A stretch of DNA of 42,203 bases from NCBI GenBank assembly GCA_000697335.1, contig JNEM01016022.1, forward strand, positions 1-42,203, in the 5' to 3' direction. How positions within the stretch are numbered: the stretch's first letter is position 1; each line of letters opens with the position of its first letter. Source of the DNA: Conidiobolus incongruus B7586. Taxonomy: Eukaryota > Entomophthoromycota > Entomophthoromycetes > Entomophthorales > Conidiobolaceae. Position numbers and translations under genes: made by a program. Of this stretch, positions 12,790 to 28,816 are shown piece by piece. A model generated the notes under the pieces. The model searched no databases. It saw nothing but the letters and a program-made list of their open reading frames with translations, and was not told the DNA's origin.

Positions 12790-14279
12790 TTAACTTCTCA
12801 CATTCCCATTCCATTTGTAATTTTAATAAATAAATTTAATTAATCATTTTTTAACTCATTATTTATCAATTTTTATTTACTTTGTAATATAATAATCACC
12901 AATTAATTATTCTGAATATAAATTTCGTACAGATTTGCTATTAATTTAATAATTTCCAATATTTCCCTTTACATATTTTATATATTTTTAAAATATTTTC
13001 CATCTAATATTTTGCTAATCCAATTAAACAACTTTCAAATTAATAAATCAAATTCTTTTTATATTTTTGAATTGTAATTTATATAAAATCCTTGCCTCAT
13101 TAATAATATTATTGCTACCACCTAATATATATATTTATAATTATAATATGATTATGACAATTTTCAAAATTTTTAAGTTACCATTATCTTTAATATTAAT
13201 TCAATATATTTCAAATTAAACTTATGTATAACGAATTAAATGGAGCAATACCAGTAATAATGATAAACCTTAAAGTTCAAAATCTGATAGTAATCTGAAT
13301 GGAATAATATTGTTTCAGAATAAAATGGCTTTAATTGATGTTCTAATGAAATAATCAATAGTATTTATCATTGAAATAGGTAATATTTAATCAGGATAGT
13401 ACTAAATTTCAAAGAAATAGCAATGAAAATTGAGGGAGAATAAGAGGAATCTCGTTTATTTTCTAAATTGTATTGATTTATAAAATGAAATTGAATAAAA
13501 AATGAATTTTAATTTCAAAACTTAAAATCATTGAATACTAAATATTGATCATAAAGCATAGTAAGATATTTGTAATCAAATCTCAACAAAATATCAATTA
13601 TCAAAATATTTTAGTGATTCATTAATGTAGTAAGTGAAAACATTAAAGGAAAATATGGTTTAATTACAAATTATAATTATTACTGTATATTTAACTGAAG
13701 TGAAAAACGAGAAAATATAAATATATTTAAGTATACTTATGATATAAATATGAATATATAATTACGGTGAACACTAAAGAAAAATAATATAAAAAATATC
13801 ATTGAAGGTAATATGATGAGGTTCGACAAATCCAATGACCGTCTGTGCTGCGGCAGTATTTCATTATTGTACATATATATATACTACAGTATGCGGAATT
13901 TAATTCAAACTACTTAATGATAATTGTTTTCTTCCCTTTACTTTTCAATTTATATTCATTTCAATATTTTATTGGATATTCAGCTTAAATATAATCAATA
14001 CTTTTCCATATTTTTAAATATAATTTTTTTCTTTGTATTCTATCAGTATACTTTAAAATTGTGAAAGGATGAGTTATAAATTTCCTTTGATATTTATTAA
14101 GCCATATTTTCAATACTGTGTTATTTTATAAGCTGAAAATTAAAATAAATACAACTTTGATTATTTAATAAATATATTTGATTAAAAACAATATTTTCGA
14201 GAATTAATATATTTTAAAATATTTATTTAATTAAGAATTATTGACAAAAATTGTACTAGAGGAAAATACTGTGATCAAA
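12790..14279. other. Intergenic, AT-rich
   Basis: About 1.5 kb with no gene seen. A small GC-richer patch at about 13808-13905 contains ATGATGA followed by hairpin-prone bases; it is discussed under findings. The right part is the 3' flank of the UMP-CMP kinase gene. Confidence 0.5.
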
Positions 14280-17193
<2,914 letters not shown>

Positions 17194-18999
17194 ATTATAT
17201 AAACAAGTATATTCAACCAAAGTTCCAAAATCAAATAACTTAAATCAAATAATATATAATTTTAAATTAAAAAGTAATATCTATTAACAATACTTAAATG
17301 TAACAATGAGAGTTAAATTGAATTTTTATAAAAACTTTAAATGGTTCAATTTTTTAGAAAGGAATATCTCATCAATTTATATGAATTCGTCAAATTTTTA
17401 GTTGAGGTTCTCATTTTATATCTTATTCGTTACCTTATTAACTATTATTAACATTCCTTTTATTTTTGGTTTATCATTTTCAATCAAGATTGATGATATT
17501 TTAATTTAACATATTTAATTAAAATTCATGTACTTAATCAATAAATAATATTAACCTTATCATAATAAAATGAATAATATATTCACTAACAGTATTTGGA
17601 AAATAATAACAATATAATTTTATAGTATTATATTTGGTGGAGTTGAATTTTTTAGATAATTAAATCAATTACACAAAACTTGACTCAATAAATGGATCAA
17701 ATGATATGGGGAAAATGATATCATTAATGGGAAAGATAAACCTTTACATATGATTGTATTAAATCAATACTATATTAGAATTAATCATCATTCATATCTA
17801 TTTACTTTCGTGGTATACTATGAGAAAGTTTATTTTCAGATGCTAGTTTAGGTCTACAGAATGATTTTTTAAAACAAATTCATTATTTAAAATCAAACAT
17901 ATTTGGATAATCTAATCTGTATTTTAGATCTTGAATCCTGTTCAACTGATTGAACTAGTCTTTTTAAGAAATAGTATAAAAAATAAACTCCTGGAGTTAT
18001 CAATTAGTAATGTTACATTAGCCACTCAATGGTACAATATTTATTGAAATATTTTAACTTTAAGAATGCGAAAATATTATAAAGAAATACTATATTTCAT
18101 AATAATCATAAGGAATTTTTCGTTAGAATAAAAATTAACCTGAAATAAGATAACATTATCTATGCATGCGATTTGTAATTATATTGTATTAATGTATAAA
18201 AAATTGATTGGTGATACTATGCTTACCATTTTAATATTTAGTCATTTATCAATAATATTGGTAGATATGTATTTCATTAGGTATTACTATTAAGGAATTG
18301 CAGTTATATCTTCAATTATTTAAATTTTTGATTATGAAAATATATTAGGCAAAAATTAAATGATGTATATATCATATTGATCTAACATCTATTTTTATGA
18401 ATTAAATTGTAATGACTAATTCGGATATTAATATCACTATCAGCGCAGTTTGTGAATCGTAGTTCAAAAACTAATAATATTCAAATTATCATATGATTTC
18501 AATATATAATTATTTTTATTCTAATTTTAAAAATTTAAAAATATTAATTTTTGTATATCAAAGTATCAAAGAGCTCTATTAATTAATTTAGCAAAGTTAA
18601 ATATTTGAATAACGTAAAATCAATAAATTTTCATTAATTTGAAATACTATATAATTATTAAAATAACATTTCAATTACTATAATGTCAATGTTCCAGGTA
18701 TAATGCCTCGTATCCAATATTTTTGTATAATTTTTTCATTGAATCTGATTGTCAATTTGATAAATAAATGAGTGGTTTGGAACGTGAACAACAATACATG
18801 TAAAAGAAGTTAAAACTTTGTTTTTTGATGTTAAGAATAAATAGATAAGGAGATAAAAAATAATGTAATTGATAGAATATCAAAACTAAGATAAATATTT
18901 AAATAAGGATTTGTTATTGTGAGTAGGAAAGTAAAATCATATGATATAGATATTGAAAAAAATATATATTATTATGAAGAAGTGTTGAAATATTAAATA

Positions 19000-19030
<31 letters not shown>

Positions 19031-19119
19031 GGATATTATGATGAAACTGTATTATAGATAATTAAATCGACTAAATTGGGCCAGTGTATATGTTAACACT
19101 TAAAGATTTCTTATCTCAG
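17194..19119. other. Intergenic, AT-rich
   Basis: 1.9 kb with no gene seen. The left end is the upstream region of the UMP-CMP kinase gene. An AT microsatellite near the right end is listed separately. Confidence 0.55.
19003..19030. repeat. (AT)14 microsatellite
   Basis: Uninterrupted AT run of 28 bases, 90 bases upstream of tRNA-Val copy 3. Confidence 0.93.
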
Positions 19120-19193
19120 GATCTCGTGGTGTAGTTGGTTATCACGTCTGTCTAACACACAGACGGTCCTCAGTTCGAATCTGAGCGAGATCA
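19120..19193 (+). tRNA. tRNA-Val (anticodon AAC), copy 3
   Basis: Same 73-base body as copies 1 and 2 but on the plus strand, with discriminator A at 19193. The flanks differ from those of the other two copies. It has the same intact A and B boxes. Confidence 0.97.
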
Positions 19194-19198
19194 TTTTT
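19194..19198 (+). terminator. Pol III terminator of tRNA-Val copy 3
   Basis: Five T immediately after the discriminator base. Confidence 0.75.
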
Positions 19199-20936
19199 CT
19201 CTTTAGTAAAAACTGTCAAGGAAATTTTTATACAACTTAAATCACTTTAATTGAACAATATATTGATTAATATAACAATTTTTATATTTTTTTCAACTTG
19301 AATAAATTTATCTTGATATAATTTGAATTCAACTATCATTGTTTGATTTAGAAAACTTCAAGTGATATCGAAAATTTATTATTTTCGACTTAATTGACTA
19401 ATATAATTTTTTATTACAATTTAGTAAATGCTCAAATTGTTAAAAAAGTTAAAATAAACTCATCCAATTAAATTAATAATTAATGAAGATAACATTGATT
19501 TTATAAAAACGTTGTGTTTAAAAATTCATCATAACTTCAGTATTTAATCATCTAAAGTTGCCTCAAAGTATGCTATTTCAATAATTTGCATTCGAAAAAT
19601 GATTATTATTAGATCCACAATAGACAAATACAATATATAATATATAATAAATGATCAATTTGAGTTTTAATTGGTTAAAATCCAAAGTCATTGATATTAA
19701 TTATATGACTTCCATTCATTATTTTAATTTCAAAATTTTCAATCAATCCATGAATATATATATATGTGTGTTTTGATCTTAGTTAAAGTGTTTAACCAAT
19801 CAAAATAAAAATCACCTGAATTATTTATTGCTATTGGCCCAATATATTACTTCATAAATAAATATTGATAAATTTATTGATTGATGATTAGAATTAAATA
19901 CCAGAAAGAATTTTCAATAACAGTGTTTCATATTTCATATTGATGACTTAAAAAGATTTTTCAAAATTATTGATTTATAAAATTATGTATTAAAAATGAT
20001 CGAGTGATGCATTTCTGAACAACTCAGACACTTGCTGATTTATTCTTACATACTCATTGATTTTAAACTAAATTCGCAGGTCACAATTAATAACTTCTTC
20101 ATGAATCACTTGTTGCAACACATTATAATATTATATTATATAAAATACTAAAATGGCTAAAAATTGTGGTATTTCAAGTTTTGCAAGGGTTGAATAAAGA
20201 GCATTTATTATAGTATCATACAATGTAAAACATTCAATATCAACTATTTAAAAAAATCTACAAGTAGCAACTGGTGGCAAAGAGCTTTCAATACATAGTA
20301 TTGTAAAATATAGTTAATTTAAAACTGAAAGAACCAAAATAAAATCCTACCTAGCTTTTAGGCCATCTTAAATCCATAATCAATAATAGAAATGAAAAAT
20401 AAAATTATGTAATATTTCAAATCTGATCTGTAGGCCTCAAAGAAAGTAATAGAGTTTCTACTTCATAATTTCAACTCTGTTATAATCTTATTAAAAAACA
20501 ATTTGAGTTAAAATTAAGAGTATAGATATTTAATATTTTAACTGTGCATCAAATAGAAATGTGAAAGAACATAGTCAATATAAATTTAAATGTTTAAAAT
20601 GCTTATCTTACTATATTTAAAAAACAATCTCAATAGATGAATCATGGATCCCAGCATCTGATGCATAACCGAAAAATAAAAAGAGTGCTTTGGTTTAAAA
20701 ACCATAACCACCACTAAAAATACCAAAATAAGAACTGTTTAAAAAATAATTTTCTATTATTACAAATAAAGAATGATATACTATTCTCCCAAATATTACC
20801 AAAAAAAGTCAATTATAATAGTAAAATATATTACAGGTATTCGAAAACTAATGTCATCAATTGGTGGTTTCAAATTCTATTAATAAATCTTTATTTTGAA
20901 TATTTTTAATCATATATACATAGCTGAAAAAAAAAA
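19199..20936. other. Intergenic, AT-rich
   Basis: About 1.7 kb in which I see no supported gene. A few mixed-composition patches (for example 20640-20720) carry no frame I can name. Confidence 0.5.
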
Positions 20937-21137
20937 TCAAATTTTTGGTTTTTGAAATAATGGTCTTGCCTTACCTTCCAAACTCACCAGATATAAATCT
21001 TTATGATTATGATTATATTGAAAAATTAAAGTATTTGATTCAGGAAAAGAGATTTGATTAAATTTAAATTTCAAAATTAGATATATATAATTTGAAAAAA
21101 AAACTATGTAAAGAGGCAAAAAAATTACTAAGAGCAT
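20937..21137 (-). CDS. Doubtful small ORF with hydrophobic N-terminus
   Basis: A 66-residue frame starting at ATG 21137. The first 25 or so residues are hydrophobic (MLLVIFLPLYIVFF...), followed by a polar part containing YNHNHKDLYLVSLEG. The same stretch has a good donor (GTAAGG at 20974) and a good acceptor (poly-T then CAG at 20924) 51 nt apart, the normal intron size here, which would change the C-terminus to EAMYI. No family is recognised and no neighbour suggests a function. It may be a small membrane or secreted protein, a terminal exon, or chance. Confidence 0.2.
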   Translation of the reverse strand: MLLVIFLPLYIVFFSNYIYLILKFKFNQISFPESNTLIFQYNHNHKDLYLVSLEGKARPLFQKPKI

Positions 21138-21709
21138 GGAATTGCATTATTAAGATACTAATTATTACATAAGATTACTCTAGCTATAGTTTTTTTTATA
21201 TTTTAATATAATTAAAGTTCAAAACTAGTGCATTTATTTTTTTTTGAATAGTGGTATAATTAAACAATATTCATTTTATTAATTAAAAATATAGATTTCA
21301 TAATATTATTAAAGTTTTTATAGTTAATTTATCACTGATTAAAATATCATTTTTATTGACAATTCAAATCTACTCCATTCACAAGTATATGATTATTTAT
21401 TAACAACACAGTCACATCTCAGTCTAAAAAATATATATTTTTGTATTTAATTTTAAGCGTTGAATTATTAAGTTAAGAGTATATAATAAGCTATACATGC
21501 TAAAATATTATCAAAATTATTAGCAATTAATTAAAGAATATAATGGTTTGGGAATCGGACTGGTTTTTTAGTATCACGACCCCTTCCACTAATTATACAG
21601 TATATTGGAAAAGCAAAATATTTAATAATAATGATTTCCTAAAATGTTTATAAAAGAGGAAAAAACTTGTGAATTTTATTTAAAAATTTTAATTCTAAAA
21701 TTCTGAATA
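21138..21709. other. Intergenic, 3' flank of the NF-X1 gene
   Basis: A/T-rich with no gene seen. A slightly GC-richer patch at 21545-21600 has no recognisable content. Confidence 0.45.
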
Positions 21710-24130
21710 TTAAATTTCTAAAAATAAATCATCTTCCAATTTGCTGGGCTTGCCGTAGCGCTCGGGATCGTTGTAAACCTGACTGGGGAAAAGTCGGGGA
21801 ATAGTCGCGTTACGCCATCCTTTTCTCAAGACCACGCTGCGGTAGGGTTCCTGGTCCTGGCTTTCCGAGAGGAGCCCAAATTCGGTGGCGACGCAGTGGA
21901 TGAACACGCGGAAGGGCTGCTTCATGGGCTTGAAGCTCAACGTGGGCTTAGAGGGGTCGCGCACAAACTCAACAATCTTTTTCTCAATTTCTTTGACCCA
22001 TTTGAGATTGTTTTTGGTGAAGGCAAAGATGTAGAGATCGTATTGGAGCGGGCCTTGGGGATGGGTTGAGATTTTCGAACAGCTGTCATTACACTCGAGC
22101 ATTTGGCAGTCAACAGGTTGACCAAGGCAAGAAGAGCGGCCTTTTCTGGCGCCACATTCGCATTTGAGCATCAATTTGACCTTACAATCGGTGTGGGAGC
22201 AGTCGTAGTCAGGATGGCAGAGGTCCTCACAGGGATGACCACACCCACGTCTGGGAACTCGACAAAGTTGGCCACAGCTTCCATCTTCCTTTTCAGTACC
22301 ACACTCCCCAGTGTGGCAGCGTTTGAGACATTGATGAATACCACATCCTCGCATTTTGCCACAGATTTCACCACAGCTTGGCGATTTTCTGTAGCATGGG
22401 ACGTTTTGGACATCTTTTCTGCCACACATGCATTTTTTGGTAGTGAGGTATGAGCACGGAGGACATGCGACTGCATCGCTATGGCATAAATGGGTTAGAG
22501 CAACCGAGTGGCCACACTCTCTCTCACGTTGGCATGGGAAATTACAAGGGGGCAATTGAGTACCACAAAGGATGGGTGTTTCAACTCGAGTGCGACCACA
22601 GTGGCATACCAAGTCCTCTTCTAGAGTTACCATACAAGGGAAACATTCACCAAAATGGCATTGCTGCTCACAGAAATGTTTACCACAATTCAAAAGTTTA
22701 CCACAGACTTGATTACAGTTATGCAATCCCTCTTCATCAACACTGTTCTTGCCAAAGGCGGGGCAGCAAACATTAGCACATTTGTGACGGCCGCATCGTT
22801 TAGTTCTGCCACAGACTCTGTCACAGGTGAAATTAAGCTGTGATTTATCACATGGCAAAGACTTTGTCTTGGAACCGCATTTACATGAAATCTTAACGGA
22901 TTGAGTGCAAGGAGGACAAGCAGAATCGTGACATGTATTTCTACATGGATGGCCACATCCAAAATGGGGTTTGCCACATTTCTTATTACAGGTTGGAATT
23001 GGATCAGTACATTTTGTTCTAGGACGATTATACATGGCATCCAAGGGAGTTTTTCCACAGGGACAGTTGAAAATCAATTCAGGTGATCTCCAGCAAAGCG
23101 GTGGGTTTTCGTCAATGGGATGGCATCGTTTGTTACATTGATGAATTCCGCATGACATTTTCTCCTGGCATTTGGAACCGCAAGAATAGAATCCGATAGT
23201 CCATTCGGGCTCTTTGTCATTTTGAGAAAGACGAATAGTTGGTTCGGGCCTACCCCTAACTTGGTAACAGGGCTTTGCGTCATTTCCACAGTAGCAACCA
23301 GTGATTTCCTCACTCTCACAGGGTGGACAATTTCCAGGGTGACAGGTTAAGGGACAAGTATGTTTGCTACAACGTAAAAGATTACCACATTCATTACCAC
23401 AAGATTTGACATGAGGGGTACCATCATTACAAATGAAGGAAAAGTCTTTTTTACCACAGTGACAAGTGATAGTTTTGGTGGGTACCAAACATGGAGGACA
23501 GGGTCCAGGGTGACAAAGTTCAGTACATGGATGGTTGCACTCGAGGCTTCTATATTTACCACACTTTTCACCACAGCTATGTGGGACGATTCCCTTGACA
23601 TAAGGAGGATGGGGTACTTTGCTACAGAAGCAACGATATTGGGAAGGGAAAGCATTGCCTTCATCTTGACAACCAGGACATCTCCAACTCAAGCCAGTTT
23701 TAGTAGTCATTTCAGCGTATTTAGCAGTTGAAGTATCCGCCCAGCGTCGAATACAATTCAAATGGAAGGGTGCATAGCACATAGAACAGGACCAAATATA
23801 ATTTCTTCGGTATATATAATCGCGACAGATCATACATTCGTATGATTGCTTGGTGAGCGCTTCAGTCAAAATGGAGCGCAATCCGATAGGGTCCTTGGGG
23901 GTAGGTAGTGATTCTAATGAACAATGCGTTAGTGCTTGAGGGAACCCAATAATATTGGGTCACTTGCCTGCTTGAACAGGGGCTACAGTAGTATCTTTTT
24001 CCGAGTCATCGCCATCATCGTTAGGAGATTGGGAGACTGCATTCTTTATAGATTGATCTTCTTTATAATTATTGGTATCGATAACGACGTTGGTATCTAC
24101 CGATTTTTTAGTATCTTCGATTAAACTCAT
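21710..24130 (-). CDS. NF-X1-type zinc-finger protein (RING, NF-X1 fingers, R3H)
   Basis: Two exons, 23968-24130 and 21710-23913, giving 788 residues. The start is ATG 24130. Residues 1-54 are acidic and polar. A RING/PHD-like finger (about 79-134, YECMICRDYIY ... CPGC) is followed by about nine NF-X1 zinc fingers between about 160 and 655, such as CGHPCRNTCHDSACPPC and CGIHQCNKRCHP. An R3H nucleic-acid-binding domain (about 690-760) has the RVFIH core and EPYRSVVLRK. This is the architecture of human NFX1 and yeast FAP1, nuclear proteins with ubiquitin-ligase-like RING and DNA/RNA-binding roles; FAP1 also binds the rapamycin target FKBP12. The length is somewhat short but complete. The single intron uses a GC donor (CAG|GCAAGT), needed to keep the frame. 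Family sure, cellular role inferred. Confidence 0.93.
23914..23967 (-). other. GC-AG intron with adjacent hairpin
   Basis: A 54-nt intron with donor GCAAGT, branch-like CACTAACG and acceptor CATTAG. The nearby GT (GTGACC) would put the downstream exon out of frame, so the GC donor is the one that works. Reading through gives a stop two codons past the donor (AAG TGA). A 7-bp hairpin, ACCCAAT-ATT-ATTGGGT on the minus strand (23944-23960), sits just after the donor. Confidence 0.8.
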
Positions 24131-25205
24131 ATTATTTATGACGAATTCGTTTTCAAATAAATAAATAAAATGATGTTGAGAAGCACAAAATTTTAGTTCA
24201 ACTAAAAAGAATAATTATGAATTGACTGCGACTATAAAAGCACTTAGGTCGAAATCCTTTCAAATAAAATTGTTAAGGGTATTGAACGTTTTAAAATAAC
24301 TCAAAACTTTTTTCCTTGTTTGAAAAACCTCGAGTAATTATGGTTGAAACCTTGATAAAATTTTCGTCAGACTTGGTAATTAATTTCAAATTAACAATTA
24401 TTGAACTTAATTATCAAATGTATAAAATGCAGTAATCCTTGTAATTAAATTGGAAACTTTTGGTAAATTGAGATAATAGTAGTCAACAAATAAATATATG
24501 TACGGACGACTATAATACAAATCCAGGGGTGTGGTTGATTAGAACTATATAATATATAAAACAAAATGATTCAATACTAAAAGTATTGTCTCTCCTTTAA
24601 TTAGAGTATAATAATTGATTTTAAAATTAAATGATAGAACTTACGTTCTATAATAATTATAAGTTCAAATTCAAATATTGGAAATTATAAAATATTGTAA
24701 TTTAATATTATTGAATTTACTCCAATAGACTTATAAAAAATATGCCAAGTTGAGTGAATACAATGGTTATGGGATAATTATCTGCATTTAGTCAGAGGAA
24801 CCGTGTGATAACTAAATTAAGTAATAATTTACAATTAATTTTTAGAATTGATTGTATGTTGAAAAGCTTCGATTAAAATAAATTAATTTAAATTTATAAT
24901 TTTAAGTTGATGGCAAAAACTATTTTAATAGATGTGCATTCTTTGTTAGTTGGAGATTGACAAATAATATTAAAAATTTTGAAATAACAAAATGATGAAG
25001 CACTCCCAGATTTTCCACTGATTCTGTATATACTTATTAATATTTAATCAAGGCCTAAAAAAGCTATAATTTGCAACATAGATACTTGGATATTATTTTA
25101 CAATAGTATTTAGTTTCAACCAATACAGCACTAAATGTACTATTGTCATCTTTAGTATAATATAAATAGCCCACACTTATTTTTGCCTTTAAAATACAAA
25201 AATAA

Positions 25206-25367
25206 GTTAAAATTTCATCCAACAATCTTCAATATTGGAATAAAGCTAGGAAGGTTAAAGCTATAAAAACTCCAGGTAGATCCAAGCGTTTTTTAGTTTC
25301 TCATATGAAACAACTTTTAGTCAAAGAGAAAGCAACAATTAATTTAAAAAAGCAAAACAAGCTATAA
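25206..25367 (+). pseudogene. Possible Tc1/mariner-type transposase relic
   Basis: A 53-codon open frame with no ATG contains YWNKARKVKAIKTPGRSKRF, which recalls the helix-turn-helix and the GRPRK linker of Tc1/mariner transposases. No DDE core, terminal repeats or target-site duplication could be recognised around it. Flanking bases up to about 25900 are a little less A/T-rich than the surroundings. This is a by-eye resemblance only. Confidence 0.25.
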
Positions 25368-27187
25368 AAAAGTCCCTTGAAAAATATCAAAAATAAGATT
25401 TTAAAATAAGTTTAATATCTAAAAATAAATTTCTTAAATATAAAATGGTTTAAAACACAAATTAAAGCTCAATTACCAATGCTATAGCATTGGAAATATT
25501 ATTAAAACAAGGATATAAAAGAATTATTTTTATAATTAATATTAATTATAAAAACAAACACTGTGTATATAATTTTGAACTTGTTAAATTTCAAGTTCTA
25601 ATATAAAAATTCTTAGTTAAAAATTTTAAAATTATAATATAATAGAAAAACTAATACATAACCTCTTATCATTTACACCTCTTTTATAATATAAAATAAT
25701 ACCCTATATTTTGCAAAACAAAATATAACCCAAAAAACATAAAAAAAATGAATACCAAATTAAAACCTTTATAATAAACCAAAAAGATCAGACTCTTAAC
25801 TTATAAAAAAGAATTATTGATGAAGGAATTTAAGGAAGCGTGGTAAACTTAATAGTAATATCTCACTAAGATTTGAAAGAGTAATATATTTAAATTAAAA
25901 AACTAAGGACAAATTATCAATATCCTTATTATATCAAAAACAGAATCCAATATGTATCAAAAACTCCTTATGATAAATAAGTTGTAAAGATAAATAGTTT
26001 ATTAACATATATAATAATGAATTTATTAATTAAAAAATAATTTAAATTTATATATGAAAGAAAATATAAAGACCTTAAGAAGTTATTTAATTATAAAGGT
26101 TAAAATTTTTTTATTTTATTATTTATATTCCATCCTGAATTAAATAATTGTACTATTAACATAAACGCCTAATTATAATTATTATTTATAAAAACCAGAA
26201 CTTGTTGGTATTTACCTTTGTATTGTAATACCATTAGTTTTTTAATATAATTATTAAACTTTTAAATAAAATGCAATCGGATTATTATGGTATTTGATTT
26301 TAATATACAAAAATTCTATAATAATTTCTTTGGATTATATATTATATAAACAAAGATATTAAAGGGTTTAAATCTATATTCAGAATAAATTATAGTACAA
26401 ATAATACTAAAAAATCAATTATAAATAAATTTCAAAATAATAAAAAGAATAAAAAGTATTAAAAAGGAAATTATAAAATTTTAAAAAAATAATATACTAA
26501 TTATATATAAGAAATTTATAACATAATGTTATTTTATTTTATATCTCTTTTTAATATAAAAATTAATAAAATTTTAAAATATAAAACAATATAAGTATTC
26601 TCTTAATATATTTTTAACAAAACTTACTCAACAAAATAAATGAATCTTATTACTATAAGGAAATCAATTTCAATAAGCATAATATAAATACAAAATACAA
26701 GATTTATAAATATTTGAATGTTAAACTTAGATCAAGCATATTTTTTACTTTTACAGATTAAAATATGAAATTTGATCAAAATATAAATATTAATTGAAAT
26801 ATAATCCTTTATTATCTCAAAATTAAACAAGCTAGTCTTTTAGGATTAACATTGGGACTGGCCCTTTTGGGGTTTTTGGACTTGATATAAGACTTGAAGA
26901 AAAGTGATGAAACTTGTTTAAGTTTGATTTTAAATATGTTATTTCCATAGTAACTATACATTATGAAATGACTCACAACCATTGTCTAATTTCAAAATAA
27001 CAGCTTGATAAATTCTTAATTTTAAAAAATTGAATAATAATCACTTAAGAGTATTATTAATAATGTCAAAATACTACACAATTATCAAACAAGATATTAT
27101 AGTTAAAATACAATAAACATTAAGTATAAAAGATGTGTAAATAGATAATGGTTAGAAAAAGTAAGAAATGTTTAAAATTTGAAGAAT

Positions 27188-27257
27188 AATCTACCCCAAA
27201 TTCGAAGCAAGGGCCATCTGTGTGTTAGTCAGACGTGATAGCCAACTACATGGGATC
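27188..27257 (-). pseudogene. tRNA-Val(AAC) pseudogene
   Basis: Aligns with the three intact tRNA-Val genes along its whole length but has a 3-base deletion at the acceptor/D-arm junction and about a dozen substitutions. The T-stem, the acceptor 3' strand and one anticodon-stem pair no longer match. The D loop, anticodon AAC and core TTCGAA are still recognisable. It is unlikely to fold or be charged. Confidence 0.9.
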
Positions 27258-28787
27258 TTAGTTTTTCCTACAATTATTCTGTCATAAATTAGATTTATAT
27301 CTTCCAATTTATTTTCAACTGATAAAATTCCAATCTGATTTTCATCATTATTGATAAATTGCAAGTTTTGGGTATCCAATTGATCATGAGTTAAATTATT
27401 TTTAAAACTGTCTTAATTCAATCTTTTAACTCTATCTTGATATATTTGAATTTTTTTATATTCTCGATTTTCAAGATTATGAAGTCATTAGTCTCAAATA
27501 ATTAATTTGATTAATAATTTGTCAAACATGGTCATTGTTAATAAATATTTTAATATATAATAGATATTTCTTCATATTTGGTTCAAATACATATATTCAT
27601 CAATTTAATTCCTAACAGCTTCAATTACAATCTATCAATACAAAATTAACCAATAATTTTTTGCCAATGATTTAAATCTTACATTAACACAAAGTTGAAA
27701 CATTAATAACCATGATTTTATTAGTAATTTCGGAAAATAAAATAATAGAATGGTTGTAATATAAGCAATACTAATAATATCATAATAAATGTATTAATGA
27801 TATCATCTTTAACTATTGAAATACTATTGGTCATATTAATATTTGAACCAAAAGTAATATTTTGCAATTTTAAATGCGCAATTTTTTGATATTTTTGAAT
27901 TGCTACTAAAGATTAGTTTTTAAAAAAGTTATATGAGTATATTTAGCTTATAAATACATCAAATTTATATATAATCAACTGTTTTAATGAATACCATCAT
28001 ATATAAACAACATATTCTATTATACTTAAATCAAACCTATTAATAATTTTCAAGTTACTTGATTGAGTGTAATAAATATATTTTTCTGATTAAAAAATCC
28101 ACAAATTCATATTAATAAAATATTAAAACCAAATAATATTTTTAGCAACTGTTATTGAAGTTTATCATTAATTTTAATAAATATAATTATTAAATTATAA
28201 ATAATTCTTGCAAAAATTATACAAAATATTTTTAAATTAATTTTACACAAAATTATTTGGACCTAGTGAAAAAAAACACTTGAAATTTATGATATCATTT
28301 TCAATATCTCTTAAATTAAATTATTTCAAAACAATTCAAAAAAAATATTGCATTATAAAATATAAACAAGAATTTGAATTTGAACAGTGTAAAATTTAAA
28401 AAAAATCAAAAACAATAGTTGATATTGAAATACAATTTACAGATTATTCAATTAATAATTTTAATATTATAAATTATCATAAATATATAATATATATTTA
28501 TAATATTATTTATTTTTCATATATATAAACACCATAAAATTCACATACAAAATTTTTAATCAAGAATTGATGTTAAATGTTAAACAGTAAATAAATTCTC
28601 TTAATGGTAAGTACTTTAATCGCAGTCTTTTTTAACCTTAACTAAAATATTTTTCATTTTATTTTTTTATATATATTTTAATCAATTTTAACCCTGAAAA
28701 AATTCTCATAAAAAATATATATTTATCAAATATATTAAAATTAATTAATTATTATTAATAACACATTATATAAAATATACTTTTGTA

Positions 28788-28814
28788 AATAATAATAATA
28801 ATAATAATAATAAT
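28788..28814 (+). repeat. (AAT)9 microsatellite before formin start codon
   Basis: Nine AAT units ending two bases before the ATG at 28817, so it most likely lies in the 5' untranslated leader. Confidence 0.9.
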
Positions 28815-28816
28815 TT

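Larger units (their letters stand above)
24131..28816. other. Long intergenic stretch with relics
   Basis: 4.7 kb between the divergently transcribed NF-X1 gene and the formin, so it carries both upstream regions. It holds a possible transposase relic (25206-25367), a decayed tRNA-Val (27188-27257), a small G-rich patch at 26850-26882 and an AAT repeat just before the formin start. No intact gene seen. Confidence 0.55.

Noticed and set aside
20640-20760. Possible glycine-rich terminal exon on the minus strand (GGYGF then stop after a TAG acceptor)
   Set aside because: Too short, with no upstream exon in a matching phase that I could support.
22103-23731. Several 60-120 codon frames on both strands
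   Set aside because: Shadows of the Cys-rich NF-X1 exon, whose conserved fingers fix the true frame.
26850-26882. G-rich patch as a possible transposon end or G-quadruplex
   Set aside because: Only short G runs with irregular spacing and no partner repeat found; a faint likeness to 21556-21575 is too short.
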